A DNA stretch of 64,000 bases from Lolium rigidum (GCF_022539505.1 NC_061511.1:32312620-32376619), one strand, 5' to 3'. Shown: positions 48,315 to 58,794, numbered from the stretch's first letter. The notes: a model not told the origin generated them from the letters alone. Program-made: numbers and translations.

Positions 48315-48329
48315 AAGCTTGGGGGGAGT
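48315..48329 (+). other. Polypurine tract of Gypsy-2
   Basis: AAGCTTGGGGGGAGT immediately before the 3' LTR. Confidence 0.9.
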
Positions 48330-49843
48330 TGATACGTCCAATTTGCATCACTATTTTATATCATAATTTGCTTGTTATTCATTGATATATTTCATATTGG
48401 GACACAATACTTATGTTATTTCATCTATTTTGCATCTTTCATGATTATTTGGAGATCAAGCACGGAGCCGAGGATTCTGCTGGAAAAAGCACCGTCGGGA
48501 TGCAATATTTCGGAAGATCAAGCTTGTGGAAGGAAGTTTTACAGAAACTCCTATTTTTCCAGATGACGGAGGAAGCCAGAAGGGGGAGCCAGCTGGACCC
48601 ATGATGGGCCCACACCATAGGGTGGCGCGGCCCATGGCCTGGCCGCGCCACCATGTGGTGTGGGGCCCCCTCGGCCTCTTTCGCCTCCTTTTCTTCGCGA
48701 AACCCTTCGTCCCGAAGACCTAAGCCACAGAGGAATCCTCACGAAGGGTTACGGCCGCCTGCGCGGGCGGAGAACACCTGAGAGAAAAGAGCTCTCCGGC
48801 GGGCGAGGAATCCGCCGGGGAAATTCCCTCCCGGAGGGGAAATCGACGCCATCGTCACCGCCATCGAGCTGGACATCATCTCCATCACCATCATCATCAT
48901 CTCCACCATCATCACCGCCATCTCCACCGCTGGACATCGTCACCGCTGTAGCAATTTGGGTTTGATCTTGATTGTTTGATAGGGAAACTCTCCCGATACT
49001 GATTTCTACTTGTTGTTTATGCTATTGAGTGAAACCATTGAACCAAGGTCTATGTTCAGATTGTTATTCATCATCATATCACCTCTGATCATGTTCCATA
49101 TGATGTCTCGTGAGTAGTTCGTTTAGTTCTTGAGGACATGGGTGAAGTCTAATTGTTAGTAGTGAACTATGGTTGAGTAATATTCAATGTTATTGTATTT
49201 AAGTTGTGGTGTTATTCTTCTAGTGGTGTCGTGTGAACGTCGACTACACGACACTTCACCATTTATGGGCCTAGGGGAATGCATCTTGTACTCGTTTGCC
49301 AATTGCGGGGTTGCCGGAGTGACGAAACACTGAGCCCCGTTGGTATATCGATGCGGGAGGGATCGCGGGATCTCGAGTTTAAGGCTGTGGTTAGATTTAT
49401 CTTAATTACTTTCTTGTAGTTGCGGATGCTTGCAAGGGGTATAATCACAAGTATGTATTAGTCCTAGGAAGGGCGGTACATTAGCATAGGTTCACCCACA
49501 CAACACTTATCAAAACAATGAAGATTAATCAGTCAGTATGTAGCGAAAGCACTAGACTAAAATCCCGTGTGTCCTCGAGAACGTTTGGTCTTTATAAGTA
49601 AACAAACCGGCTTGTCCTTTGTGCTAAAAAGGATTGGGCCACTCGCTGCAATTATTTCTCTCGCATTTTACTTACTCGTACTTTATTCATCTGTTACATC
49701 AAAACCCCATGAATACTTGTCTGTGAGCATTACAGTGAATCCTTCATCAAAACTGCTTGTCAACACCTTCTGCTCCTCGTTGGGATCGACATTCTTACTT
49801 ATCGAAGATACTACGATACACCCCCTATACTTGTGGGTCATCA
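48330..49843 (+). repeat. 3' LTR of Gypsy-2
   Basis: 1514 bp, matching 39926-41437. Most differences lie at CTG/CAG sites or in short runs. Confidence 0.95.
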
Positions 49844-52784
49844 CATTGCACCAACTGGAAGTTGTCATGAAGGCAGCGGCCCCGGATAAAGGCGCTCTGC
49901 TGCGGTCCCACGAGCTCGGACATACGCGGAGCCAGCCGTGCCGACAGCACCTTAGCCACCAGCTTAGCCACACTGTGAATCAAGCTGATGGGGCGGAAGT
50001 CCTTGATCTCCACAGCATCGGCGTGCTTGGGAAGGAGGGAGACCAACGCCTGATTCGCCACATGCAACCCCCGACAATCACCACTCCACAAGGACCGAAA
50101 AGCATCCATGAGGTCGTGCTTGATAATGTGCCAGCACGCCACATAGAATCTGCCAGAGAACCCATCCGGGCCTGGCGCCTTGTCCAGCTCCTGGGAGCGG
50201 ATTACTCCCCATACCTCTTCCTCCGAGAAAGGGACCTCCAAAGCCGACAGATCATGCGTCTGGACCCCCAAATAGTCCAAGTCCAGGGAGAAACCCCGCT
50301 CCGGCGCAGATCCCAGGAGGAGCTCATAGAAGGAGTCCACCGCCTCGGCTTTCGCCTCTTGGTCAGACACCAGAACACCATCCACCTTGAGCTGCGCAAT
50401 GAAGTTCTTCCGACGGCGATGGTTGGCGTGAAGGTGGAAGAACTTGGTGCAAGCGTCGCCTTCCGCGAGCCACGTGATCCTGGACCGCTGCCTAGCGATC
50501 GTCCTCTCCAAGGAGGCCAACCCGAGCAGCTTCCGCTTGAGAAGCTTCCGAAGCCTCTCTCCTCGGTAGAGAGGTCCCGAGTCTCCATCGCCACATCCAG
50601 GCGGAGGATCAGCTCATTGGCCAGCAAGATCTGCTTCTTGTTGCTGCCAATGAAGCGATCATTCCAGCTAGATAGGGCCTTAGCCGTAGCCGCCAACTTG
50701 GCGGCAAGGCGCTTGAACGGGTTCTCGATGGGCTGAACCGACGTCCAAGCACCCTCCACAATCTCTAAGAAACCATCCACTTTCGGCCAGAACGCTTCGA
50801 ACCGGAAGCGGCGTGCCGCCTTCAGCTCTGCCGCCAAACTCAGCAGAAGCGGGCAGTGGTCTGAGGTGGAGGAAGACATCGCAGAGAGAAAGGAGGAAGG
50901 GAACGCCACCTCCCGAGTCCACAGTGGAGAAAACACGGTCTAACCTCTCCATGGTCGGGCGCTCCCGCTCATTAGACCACGTGTAGCGACCACCATTGAG
51001 GTAGAGCTCCTTGAGCTCCATCTCAGCAAGAAGGCGGCGGAACTTTCCCATCATCCGCCTATTGAGATTGGCGTTGTTCTTATCCACAGCATCCACGATA
51101 AGGTTAAAGTCACCAGCCACTGCCCACGGACCCGGGTGAAGATCCCTGATGTCCTTAATCTCTTGGAGAAAGAGACATTTGTCTATTTCCGCTTGCGGGC
51201 CATAGACCCCGGTGAGCCACCAACCGGTCGCCCCCGAACCGCCAACTCTAGCCGTGATGGCATTGTTGGAGTAGTGAGAGTTAGACAAGGAAACAACTGC
51301 AGATTTCCAGGCCAAAAGAATGCCACCTCGAGTGCCATCGGCAGGGAGGAAGAAGTAATCATCAAACTCCCAACCGAGGCAACGATCCACAGTCGCTCGA
51401 GCGACCACTTGCAGCTTAGTTTCGAGAAAACAAACCACGCTCGCCCCCGAAAGACAGACCACCTGGTAAATCGAATCACACCGCGCCAAGGAGTTTAGGC
51501 CACGGACATTCCACACCAACAAGGAGAAAAACATGTCTGACATGGTAAACAACAGGAGGTCTGGGTACAAGTGAGAAAAAGCTCAAACAACTACATCCAC
51601 GTCTCCCTCCTCAACCACAGGAAGCACGTTTGGCAACCAGCCAAACAGCGCCAGGCACGCAGTAAGGTGCTCAGCCGTCATGGGCTTCTCCTCGAAACAA
51701 GCCCATTAAGCATCGCATTCCACATGACAATGTTCTTTTCGTAGGAGAAGTCAAACACGCGCATCGCCTCGCCGACGCAGCCGCATTTCGCGTAAAGGTT
51801 GATCAGAGAGCTGCCCACGAAAACATTTGCATCCAAGCCATGCCTGACCGCTGTTCCATGCACCTGTTGACCTTCAACGAATGTTGTGAGATTGGCTGCC
51901 GCGCTTAGCATGCTCGCGAGAGTTGATCTAGAGGGACATTGTCCCCGCCTCTTCATATCCTTATACAGGCCAAAAACCTCGTGTTCGCTCCCACTCTGCC
52001 GCGCATAACCGGAGATGACAGCATTCCAAGCAACCGAGCTTGGCGCCAGCATCCTCTTGAGCAACATCGTAGCGTCTTCCAGCCTCCGCCGCAAACTGGC
52101 AAGAGTGGAAATGACGGTGACACAAGTCACCTGGTCCAATGAAGAAGATCCCGTCGTCACCATCCTCGAGAACAGATACAACGCTTCCTTGTATCTCCCA
52201 GCTCGGTGGCACCCAGAGATGATGCTCGTCCAGCATACCGCGTCCGGGCACGCGATTCCGGCGAACACCCTGCAGGCGTCCCCTACGCGGCCGCACCTGG
52301 CGTACATGCTCACCAGCGCCGCCGCGCAGAATCCGGCGGAGGAGAACCCTTTCTTCACCGCATCGCAGTGCAGCTGCGCGCTGGGGGCCAGAGCGCCAAG
52401 CCTCGCGCACGCGGACAGGACGGCCGCGAGGTCGAACTGGTCCGGCCGCCCTCCAGCAGCGGAGATCTTGACACGCCTGAATGCGTCGAAGACTGCAGCA
52501 GCAGCCGCCGCCGGTGTTATAAAACCGAGCAAATAAAAGTAGATCAAATAAAGAACAAAACACAGATTTTTACGTGGAAAACCCAAACGGGAAAAATCAC
52601 GAAACGCATGGCGATGTTCTCACTGTAATTGGAGGAGTATTACATACACGAGAGGACAAACTCTCTACGTGCTATCAATATGGTGTATCTTTCTCTCATT
52701 TATTCTATGACTACATGGGACTATATATAGGAGTGGCCAACTCTCTTTCTTGGCGGACACGAAATAGAGTTGTAGATGTGCTAC

Positions 52785-53174
52785 TAACATAGGCATCCCC
52801 AATAGGCCTGCCGAAGATGGTACCCGGGGTTTACTGAAGGCCCACAGGTCGAAGAATATGAAGTTCGAAAGCCCAATTAGTTAATAAGGAAAGATAGAGT
52901 TGTATTAGGAATATAGAAGATTTGTAACTTTACGGGTTAAACTCAGAGAGTCTCCCGGAATATGTAAACTTGTGTAATACGAAACCCTCGGCTCCGCCTC
53001 CTATATAAGGGGGAGTCGAGGGACAAAGAAAGCATCAAATTCATTGTCAATACAACCCTAGTTTCTTAATCGTCGAGTACTTTTCAGCTGAAACCTTCGA
53101 GATCTACTTGCCCTCTACTTCCAACTAAAACCTAGTCTACAATACGTATGCATTGATAAGTTAATCCCTTATCA
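52785..53174 (+). mobile_element. Solo LTR (390 bp) nested in the 3' LTR of the Copia-type element
   Basis: Flanked by GCTAC (52780-52784 and 53175-53179); the sister LTR at about 55362-55368 shows the uninterrupted site. It begins TAACATAGG (TG to TA at the terminus) and ends TTATCA. It contains a promoter-like CCTATATAAGGGGGAGTCGAGGG near 53000-53022 and a leader-like stretch. A solo LTR arises by recombination between two LTRs of one element. Confidence 0.85.
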
Positions 53175-55096
53175 GCTACGTCTAGCACATTTGACATGCC
53201 ATAGTCTGTAGGACTCCTTCCATGGTACAACAGGTAAATGGATTTCGGATCATATTCAACAATCTCCACCTTGAGCCGAAATCCCTTGCAACAGCCATAG
53301 ATAGCATTAAACTCCTCAACTAAAGTCATCACAAGTAAACCTTGTGTCTTGAAACGTCCATAAGACTAATAAACTTCTCTTGAAGTCAAATTGATCAAAT
53401 CAATATTGGGTCATCTAGAAAACAACACAGTTATCAACAAAATAGACAAACGGATATGGATCTCTCATCAAATCCAAAAGTCTGAGTCTGTGCCACTGAT
53501 CTCAACAGAAAAATAAACTGCTCAATTATCAAATGACCTAAGTCATCATATCTCCTGTGGTGCTTGAATGAGCAAATAGCTCATAGTGCAACATCTTGAT
53601 GCACATAACATTGTGAAGAACTCATCTCATGGAATCTGAACGTGCTATAAACCAGAAAGCGCAAACCTCGGCAAAAGTACTCATGCAAGAGCATCTTGTA
53701 CGGACGACATCACGTACACCAAAAACTGCCTACTTCAAATGGTTAATGAAAATCCATGACATGGTGAAAAATTGTCTCTGTAGAACAACTATCAGACGAA
53801 AGAACCTCAACATGCAATGGAGCTTCAACTCTGCAATAGACCCCTCTTCAAAGGGCATAGACAACTGAATTGCACTGAAACTTACGATACTAAATGTTGT
53901 AGTATCTAGCAGAAAACAATCTCCTTGCATCTCAAATAATCCTCATCAAGAACTTGAGTAACAAAGAAAAACCTTCACATGCATAACAGCAAAAACTCGG
54001 AGAGCAAAGAGTATAATGCTGGCTACCAACGGGCTTAATAATTACCTCCTCCATTTTTTTCGATAACTGAATTGTGTTCTTCATATAATTGCAGCAACAT
54101 AATATCTGAAATTTGCATCACCATATCTCCCAACACACCATATCTCCCAACAGGCTATAATTCACCAAACTCCACCTTGAACTGAAAACTATCAAAAAAT
54201 GATGATCATATCAACGGCAAATCATCGAACATAGGTGAAGTAGGAATCCTTCATTTCTCCTCGCTAGTCCGAACAACAACATGCTTATTTTCAAAACTAT
54301 CCAGTGTATCATCATAATTGGCTTGCGCTAACAACGTTCGCATCTCGATTTGCCATAGAAAAACCTTGTGTCATAATACAACAGCTAAACATCGTACTTC
54401 ATGATATCCATGAGTCGATAAAACTGTTATCATAAAGTAGTACAAGGCACAGAAAATTCTATGTAGAATTAAAACTGCATAGCAAAAGACATAAACAGAT
54501 AGCACCTGGTTTTGTTTTGGCGTGGATGTAGAAATCGGAGAAATAAAACTGAAGTAGTACTGCTCTGGAACTTCACGTGAAACAACAGTACTAGCGCAAC
54601 AACAGATTATGCTTTTGATACCTTGGGATTCGTTGATGGATGGTTGATCTGTCTGGTAGTATTGCTTCACACCACGTACAACTTAAAACAGTCCGGTACT
54701 CCACCTTAATCCACACGCACCTCTTCGCACGGAATTGATACCGACTAGAGTAGGCGGAACTGAAATCGTACCTGGCTGGATAACTGGACGCGACTTGGCC
54801 GATCTGTGTGGAAGCGGATCAATGGATCACGGAACCGCGATGAAGCTTTTGTCGATCACGGCGAACACAAGATTGTAGTAGAGGCGGCACACGTAACGCC
54901 GGTGAAAATTGCAATTCATCTCGCAGATCCAATCTCACAAAGAAAACACAACGATGGCTCTATATTAATTGGTGAAGCTGATTGACGCCGCAAGACGCAG
55001 CAATTGATCCAAACTATATGTTGCGCGGCCTAGGAGCGCAGCGGGAGTCTCCTAGGGCAGCTGATCGATCTTGAAGCCTGATGCTCTCGTACCACT

Positions 55097-55451
55097 TGTT
55101 ATAAAACCGCGCAAATAAAAGTAGATCAAATAAAGAACAAGAACATAGATTTTTACGTGGAAAACCCAAACGGGAAAAACCACGAAACGCATGGGATGCT
55201 CTCACTATAATTGGAGGAGTATTACATACACGAGAGGACAAACCCTCTACGTGCTATCAATATGGTGTATCTTTCTCTTTCATTTATTCTATGACTACCT
55301 GGGACTATATATAGGAGCGGCCAACTCTCTTTCTTGGCGGACACGAAATAGAGTTGTAGATGTGTTACGTCTAGCATGTTTGACATGCTATAGTCCGTTA
55401 GGACTCCTTCCATAGTACAACAGGTAAATAGCTTTCGGATCATATTCAACA
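55097..55451 (-). repeat. 5' LTR of the Copia-type element
   Basis: 355 bp, TG...CA on the minus strand, nearly the same as 52515-53261 after removal of the nested solo LTR. A TATATATAGG-like box lies near 55307-55315. Confidence 0.88.
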
Positions 55452-55669
55452 GCCGGATTATTCAGTCGGGCCATGGGCGTCGAAGCCCCCGAACGAACTC
55501 GATTGGTTGAGCTAGGTAGGGGCTCGAGTTCGGTCCCCTGCTGATTCGGCGCCGCTGCTGGAGGGAGGGAGGGGCTGGGGAGACATGGGTCTGTACGGCG
55601 GCGCATCGGGAGGAGCACAACGGTGGTGGCGACTGGCGTGCAAGGAGGTGGCGACGCCGGCGACGGCAA

Positions 55670-56140
55670 GCTCGGGGCGATGGGAGTGCGCCGCCCTTCC
55701 CGTGGGCTGGGCTAAGAATTGAGCCACACGCCGATACGGTCTCGCCCAAAACTTATCCAGAGTATAATACAGTTTAGTTCTTTTTCGAAGCTCAAACAAA
55801 AGAGTAATATACAGTTAAGTAATGCAAAAAAAAATATCAAAAACAATACATAAAAACATATTTAATGGTAAATAATAATGCTAATTATTTATACATATAC
55901 CATGTTATTTATATAAAAATAAGGTATATACACTATGTTAGCTTCGATGTATTTGCTCCGAGTTAATGCTTAGATAAGATAATTCAAATCCAATAAAAAA
56001 TGTGGAAGAAAGAACTACATCTCGCACCATGCAAACTAAATTATTCTTATTCTTTATTCATTCTCATCCAACTTAACATATTTTGTATGTTTCAAACTCA
56101 TAGAAACATAACCCTTTTTCAACTTGAGCACAGAATCAAC
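55670..56140. other. Intergenic between the PPR gene and the cysteine-rich peptide gene
   Basis: About 470 bp, probably the PPR promoter on its left part and AT-rich sequence with TATATA words (55850-55950). No gene seen. Confidence 0.5.
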
Positions 56141-56540
56141 TCAATGCTGAGGCAGAGGTGTCAGGGATCCTGTCTGAGGTTGCTGGCCATGGTTCCTGTC
56201 AGTAGCCAGAGGTGGGTAAGGAAAGTTCTTGCAGCAGAAGCAGAAGTTGTCAAGGAATATATTGCATCGGCCGTGGATGTAGCCGTGGGCCTGGCAACAT
56301 CGCATGCAGTTGCCACCCCCTGTGTAGCACTTGAGCAAACATTTCTCCACGTTCTCCTCGCACACTAGATCGTACCTTACCTTCACATCCGTAGTCTCAA
56401 CTACATATATGCACCAAACAAGATTTAAACAAAATCCATGGGGCAATATTAAAATATGCACAGAACCTTCGAACAATATTTGAACGCTTACGGGAAGCGA
56501 TGAGAAGGACGACCATAAGGAACAACCGCTTCTTGCCCAT
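56141..56540 (-). CDS. Defensin-like cysteine-rich secreted peptide, two exons, 102 aa
   Basis: Exon 1 is 56540-56492: ATG, MGKKRLFLMVVLLIAS, a clear signal peptide, cut by a GTAAGC donor in phase 1. Exon 2 is 56400-56141 after a TATATGTAG acceptor and continues in frame. It encodes a mature peptide with ten cysteines, spacing C-x6-C-x3-C-x6-C-x2-C-C-x9-C-x7-C-x1-C-C, including YDLVCEENVEKCLLKCY and DNFCFCCKNF, then a hydrophilic tail to a stop at 56141. A signal peptide in a short first exon with the cysteine domain in the second is the standard structure of plant defensin-like (DEFL) genes, whose products act outside the cell in defence or reproduction. The exact subfamily is not recognised. 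A TATA box lies about 136 bp upstream. Both splice sites and the frame agree, so the gene appears intact. Confidence 0.8.
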
Positions 56541-56674
56541 CCAGTTATTTGGTAGAACGTATCTTCTTCTTCTTCTTGAATGCGCACCGATGAATGATCA
56601 ATGATAGTATAAATGATCCATGGGCTGGGTGATTTGATTTATGGTTTTAGATGTTTAGCCTAGGTGGTGCCTTT

Positions 56675-56683
56675 CTATTTATA
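56675..56683 (-). promoter_or_regulatory. TATA box of the cysteine-rich peptide gene
   Basis: Minus strand TATAAATAG, about 136 bp before the ATG, leaving a leader of about 100 nt. The Helitron end CTAG (56687-56684) directly precedes it. Confidence 0.65.
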
Positions 56684-58735
56684 CTAGATGATACCCCGCG
56701 CGTTGCTGCGGAGACTTATAATATTTTTCGTTAAATCCAATATTTAAGTTAGAACCTTGCAAGAAATTATCTTGAAATATATTGAAGGACACTACATAAA
56801 TGGTCCGAACCCAAATAGAGCATAATATATAAGATGCAATTGTTTGCTCTATTAGGTGGCAATGCTCACCATGTTGCTCACACCGATATGGTATAGTTAA
56901 CTCATGAGCGGATACGATTAGAAGGAAATAACATAAGCTAAACATTTTTTTCAACTTAATTGTGCAAAGATAGAAGTCTTGCATGAAAGCATGTTCAATG
57001 ACTTAAGTTACAAAAACATCTAAAAAGGTTCGTCGGCAGAAAATTTCATTTACTCTTCCAAAGCTCAGCCGCAAACCAAAAATGAAAACCTACAGTGTTT
57101 GCTATTTGATTAGGATTGATCAGGCAGTATTAAGTGTTTAAAGAATGGGTAAGGAACAAAGCATACAATATCACGTCTGAACCGGTTTGTAATATTATAC
57201 CTATAAATGAGAACAATGCACTGAAGAATGTAACTCATCATGCAATCTTGAGTGTATGAGGTAGGCAGTACATATCTTTAGCTAGCTACAATAAATGAAA
57301 AAGATGCTGACTTATGAAACAACATATGCTGATCATTTGGAGGACACTCATTTGAAACAAAGAAGTATACAATCTGATCGCAATGGATTATGAACCACCA
57401 ACAGCAATCACTTAGAAACAATCTTGAACAACATAGATAGAAAACATTTTTTCGTAAACATGATCTAAAGTGGCACATAGAATTAAGTTATTGGGAAGTT
57501 GAACAACTGAAAACATACTGTTATAGTTTCTCTTCAGAAAGAATGGAACACATTTGTATTGCTAAAAAGATACTATAATATTTCTCTATCCCTGCAACGA
57601 TCAGCAGCTAGATGATAATACATGAACTAACATCTCTGAAAGAGTAAACAAACTTATAACTAAGACAATAAGAAAGCTTCCATGATTAGCAAATCAAGCT
57701 AAAATATCTATTACAGACCTTTAACTATGCATAAATTACGTAATTTTCCAGGAAGATGCAACGCCATGGAATCCATGATATACCAGACGTTAAGGCAGAG
57801 AACAGAAGAGGAATGCACTTCCAATCTTTAATCAAACTCTTTACCTGTTGAGATGGCAAATGTAAGAACTTAGTAGTAAGTACAACACCGGAATATTAGT
57901 ATTAGTTTAGCACCTTATCTCTACTCCTTTCGTCTTTGCTAATTCAGATGAATAATTCCGGCCAAATTCCATCAGCCAGCTGCTTTTGGCGAGATTCCAG
58001 TAAAATCGGGGTGGACTTGAGTTAGCAGCACACATAATCCAATAAAAATTCAACCAAATCGATGGAGACAAAACATCGAAGCAGCTTTTGAGCCGTAGAA
58101 CAACCTAACAGATTGATAAATAGAGAAGCGGAATCGGGATTAGACAACTACCAGAGCGGGGACCTGTGGCAGATATGGACGCCAGCAGGCGCGTGCCCTG
58201 GATGTCCATGCCAACATGGGGAGCTTTTTATACATGGAGAGGCCGCCTGGTCAGTTCAAGCTACAAATTTCTTTCGTATTTTGGGGCAATCATGGCTGAT
58301 GAATGCTGGGCATGATTGGAGCGGTTTCAGAAGCATTTGTGGCGAGATGGAATACGTCGCAGCGAGAGGATTTGTGGTCATTAAGTTGTAGGTCACGGCG
58401 GCGGCGGAGAACACCAACACGGAACACGAACGGGCAGCGTCGACTCGAGGAAAGGAGAAATAGAAAAGGAAAAAAAGCAAATGAAACAGACCTGACCAGC
58501 CAAAGGCAGCCCATCCGGCCGGCCCACTAGCGCACACGCACGCGACGGAGGCAGCTCTCGATCTTCTTCCTCCTTCTGCTGTCGTTCGGCTTGTGCCGTA
58601 TCGGTATGGCATAAAAAATGTTGCCTATGACTGGAAACAATGAGGGGAAGGTGAAGATTTTAAGGAGGTGACGTGGCTCGCTGTGAGACCAGCAAAATGG
58701 GGCCATCTATTAAGAAAGAAAAAAAGATAGGAGAA
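56684..58735 (-). mobile_element. Probable Helitron, 3' end clear, 5' end uncertain
   Basis: On the minus strand the end reads CCGCAGCAACGCGCGGGGTATCATCTAG, i.e. a GC-rich hairpin followed by CTAG and a host T, the same signature as the Helitron at 17142-17520. A 5' end could lie near 58730 (TCCTATCTTTTTTTCTTTC) but the match is weak. The body has no recognised Rep/helicase gene. It contains exon-like sequence with a CAACAG acceptor near 57845 and may represent captured host DNA. Confidence 0.5.
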
Positions 58736-58794
58736 CACACACACCAAAATTAGACTAAGAATACTTTTAGGGGTCATATATATATTAAATACTT

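Larger units (their letters stand above)
39926..49843 (+). mobile_element. Gypsy-2: Athila-lineage LTR retrotransposon, 9.9 kb
   Basis: TG...CA LTRs of 1512 and 1514 bp, flanked by a perfect 5-bp duplication CATTG (39921-39925 and 49844-49848), inserted in the RT region of the LINE. Same family as Gypsy-1: same primer site, same gag-pol wording and similar LTRs of roughly 90% likeness by eye. The internal part has a rearranged integrase (44770-45058) and a different accessory ORF (46095-46550). Defective for integrase, so it could move only with help. Confidence 0.95.
38042..51541 (-). pseudogene. LINE ORF2: endonuclease, reverse transcriptase, zf-RVT; split by Gypsy-2
   Basis: Starts near 51541 (MSDMFFSLLVWNVRGLNSLA). 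The apurinic-type endonuclease motifs are WNVRGLNS, ETKL, GDFNLI, YTWSNERERPTMERLDRVF and SDHCPLLL. The RT part begins about 50500 (GDACTKFFHLHANHRRRKN, ELDKAPGPDGFSGRFY, FRPISLIHSVAKLVAKVLS, GPQQSAFIRGRCLHDNFQL). It is cut at 49844 by Gypsy-2 and continues at 39925 with LKLDITKAFDTVDW, GLRQGDPLSPLLF and catalytic YADD. A zf-RVT region follows near 38600-38300 (YSSKSAYEAFFGG, CPLCDQEPETLQHLLLGC), with the stop at 38042. It nicks target DNA and primes cDNA synthesis on it. Two frameshifts, near 50930 and 50540; the first lies in a CTCG that replaces an expected CTG. Confidence 0.9.
37933..51695 (-). mobile_element. LINE (L1-type), 3.84 kb net, containing Gypsy-2
   Basis: Flanked by a 13-bp target duplication AACAAGCCCATTA (37920-37932 and 51696-51708), within the PPR coding sequence. 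The minus-strand 3' end carries only a short A run. Removing Gypsy-2 (39926-49843 plus 5 bp) leaves about 3840 bp holding ORF2 only. ORF1 is missing, so the copy is 5'-truncated, as usual for LINE insertions. Confidence 0.92.
52515..55451 (-). mobile_element. Non-autonomous Copia-type LTR retrotransposon in the PPR gene
   Basis: LTRs at 55451-55097 (5', 355 bp) and 53261-52515 (3', 352 bp without its insert), TGTTGAATATG...TTATAACA on the minus strand, flanked by GCCGG on both sides (52510-52514, 55452-55456). After the 5' LTR comes TGGTACGAGAGC, close to the initiator-Met primer site TGGTATCAGAGC and differing at its CAG. Before the 3' LTR stands AAGGTGGAGATTG, a Copia-style purine tract. 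The 1.8-kb interior (53262-55096) has no gag or pol, so it must be mobilised in trans. Confidence 0.88.
35871..55669 (-). pseudogene. PPR protein gene (PLS class with E/E+ end), broken by four transposon insertions
   Basis: Four pieces read in order on the minus strand: 55669-55452 (N-terminus), 52514-51696, 37932-37565 and 37292-35871. The pieces rejoin across target duplications. Repeats typical of organelle RNA-binding PPR proteins are plain: SMYARCGRVGDACRVFAGI, VCWTSIISGCHRAGRYKEAL, SSLINLYAKCGCVGEAMRVF, LDMYSKFGAIDDAKTIFNLM, EWTAIISGYAQNGYSSESF, SLIDMYSICGDIISAFEAF. The end (PDGVIWATYLAACRMHKDEE, AELEPQNSSTYVLISSLHAV, FPGCSWI) is an E domain, continued in another frame to a stop at 35871. 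No DYW motif is seen. It most resembles the Arabidopsis At3g09040 type, from memory. Extra frameshifts and a stop lie in 37292-36889 and at the T7 run near 35995, so the gene is dead irrespective of the insertions. Confidence 0.88.

Noticed and set aside
4553..49843. Gypsy-1 and Gypsy-2 as two halves of a large inverted segmental duplication
   Set aside because: Each has its own target duplication (GCGCY and CATTG) and different host sequence (CACTA-1 and a LINE), so they are separate insertions.
58113..58612. Coding gene in the GC-richer part of the second Helitron
   Set aside because: Frames of up to 118 codons on both strands, none with a recognisable motif or a consistent splice partner.
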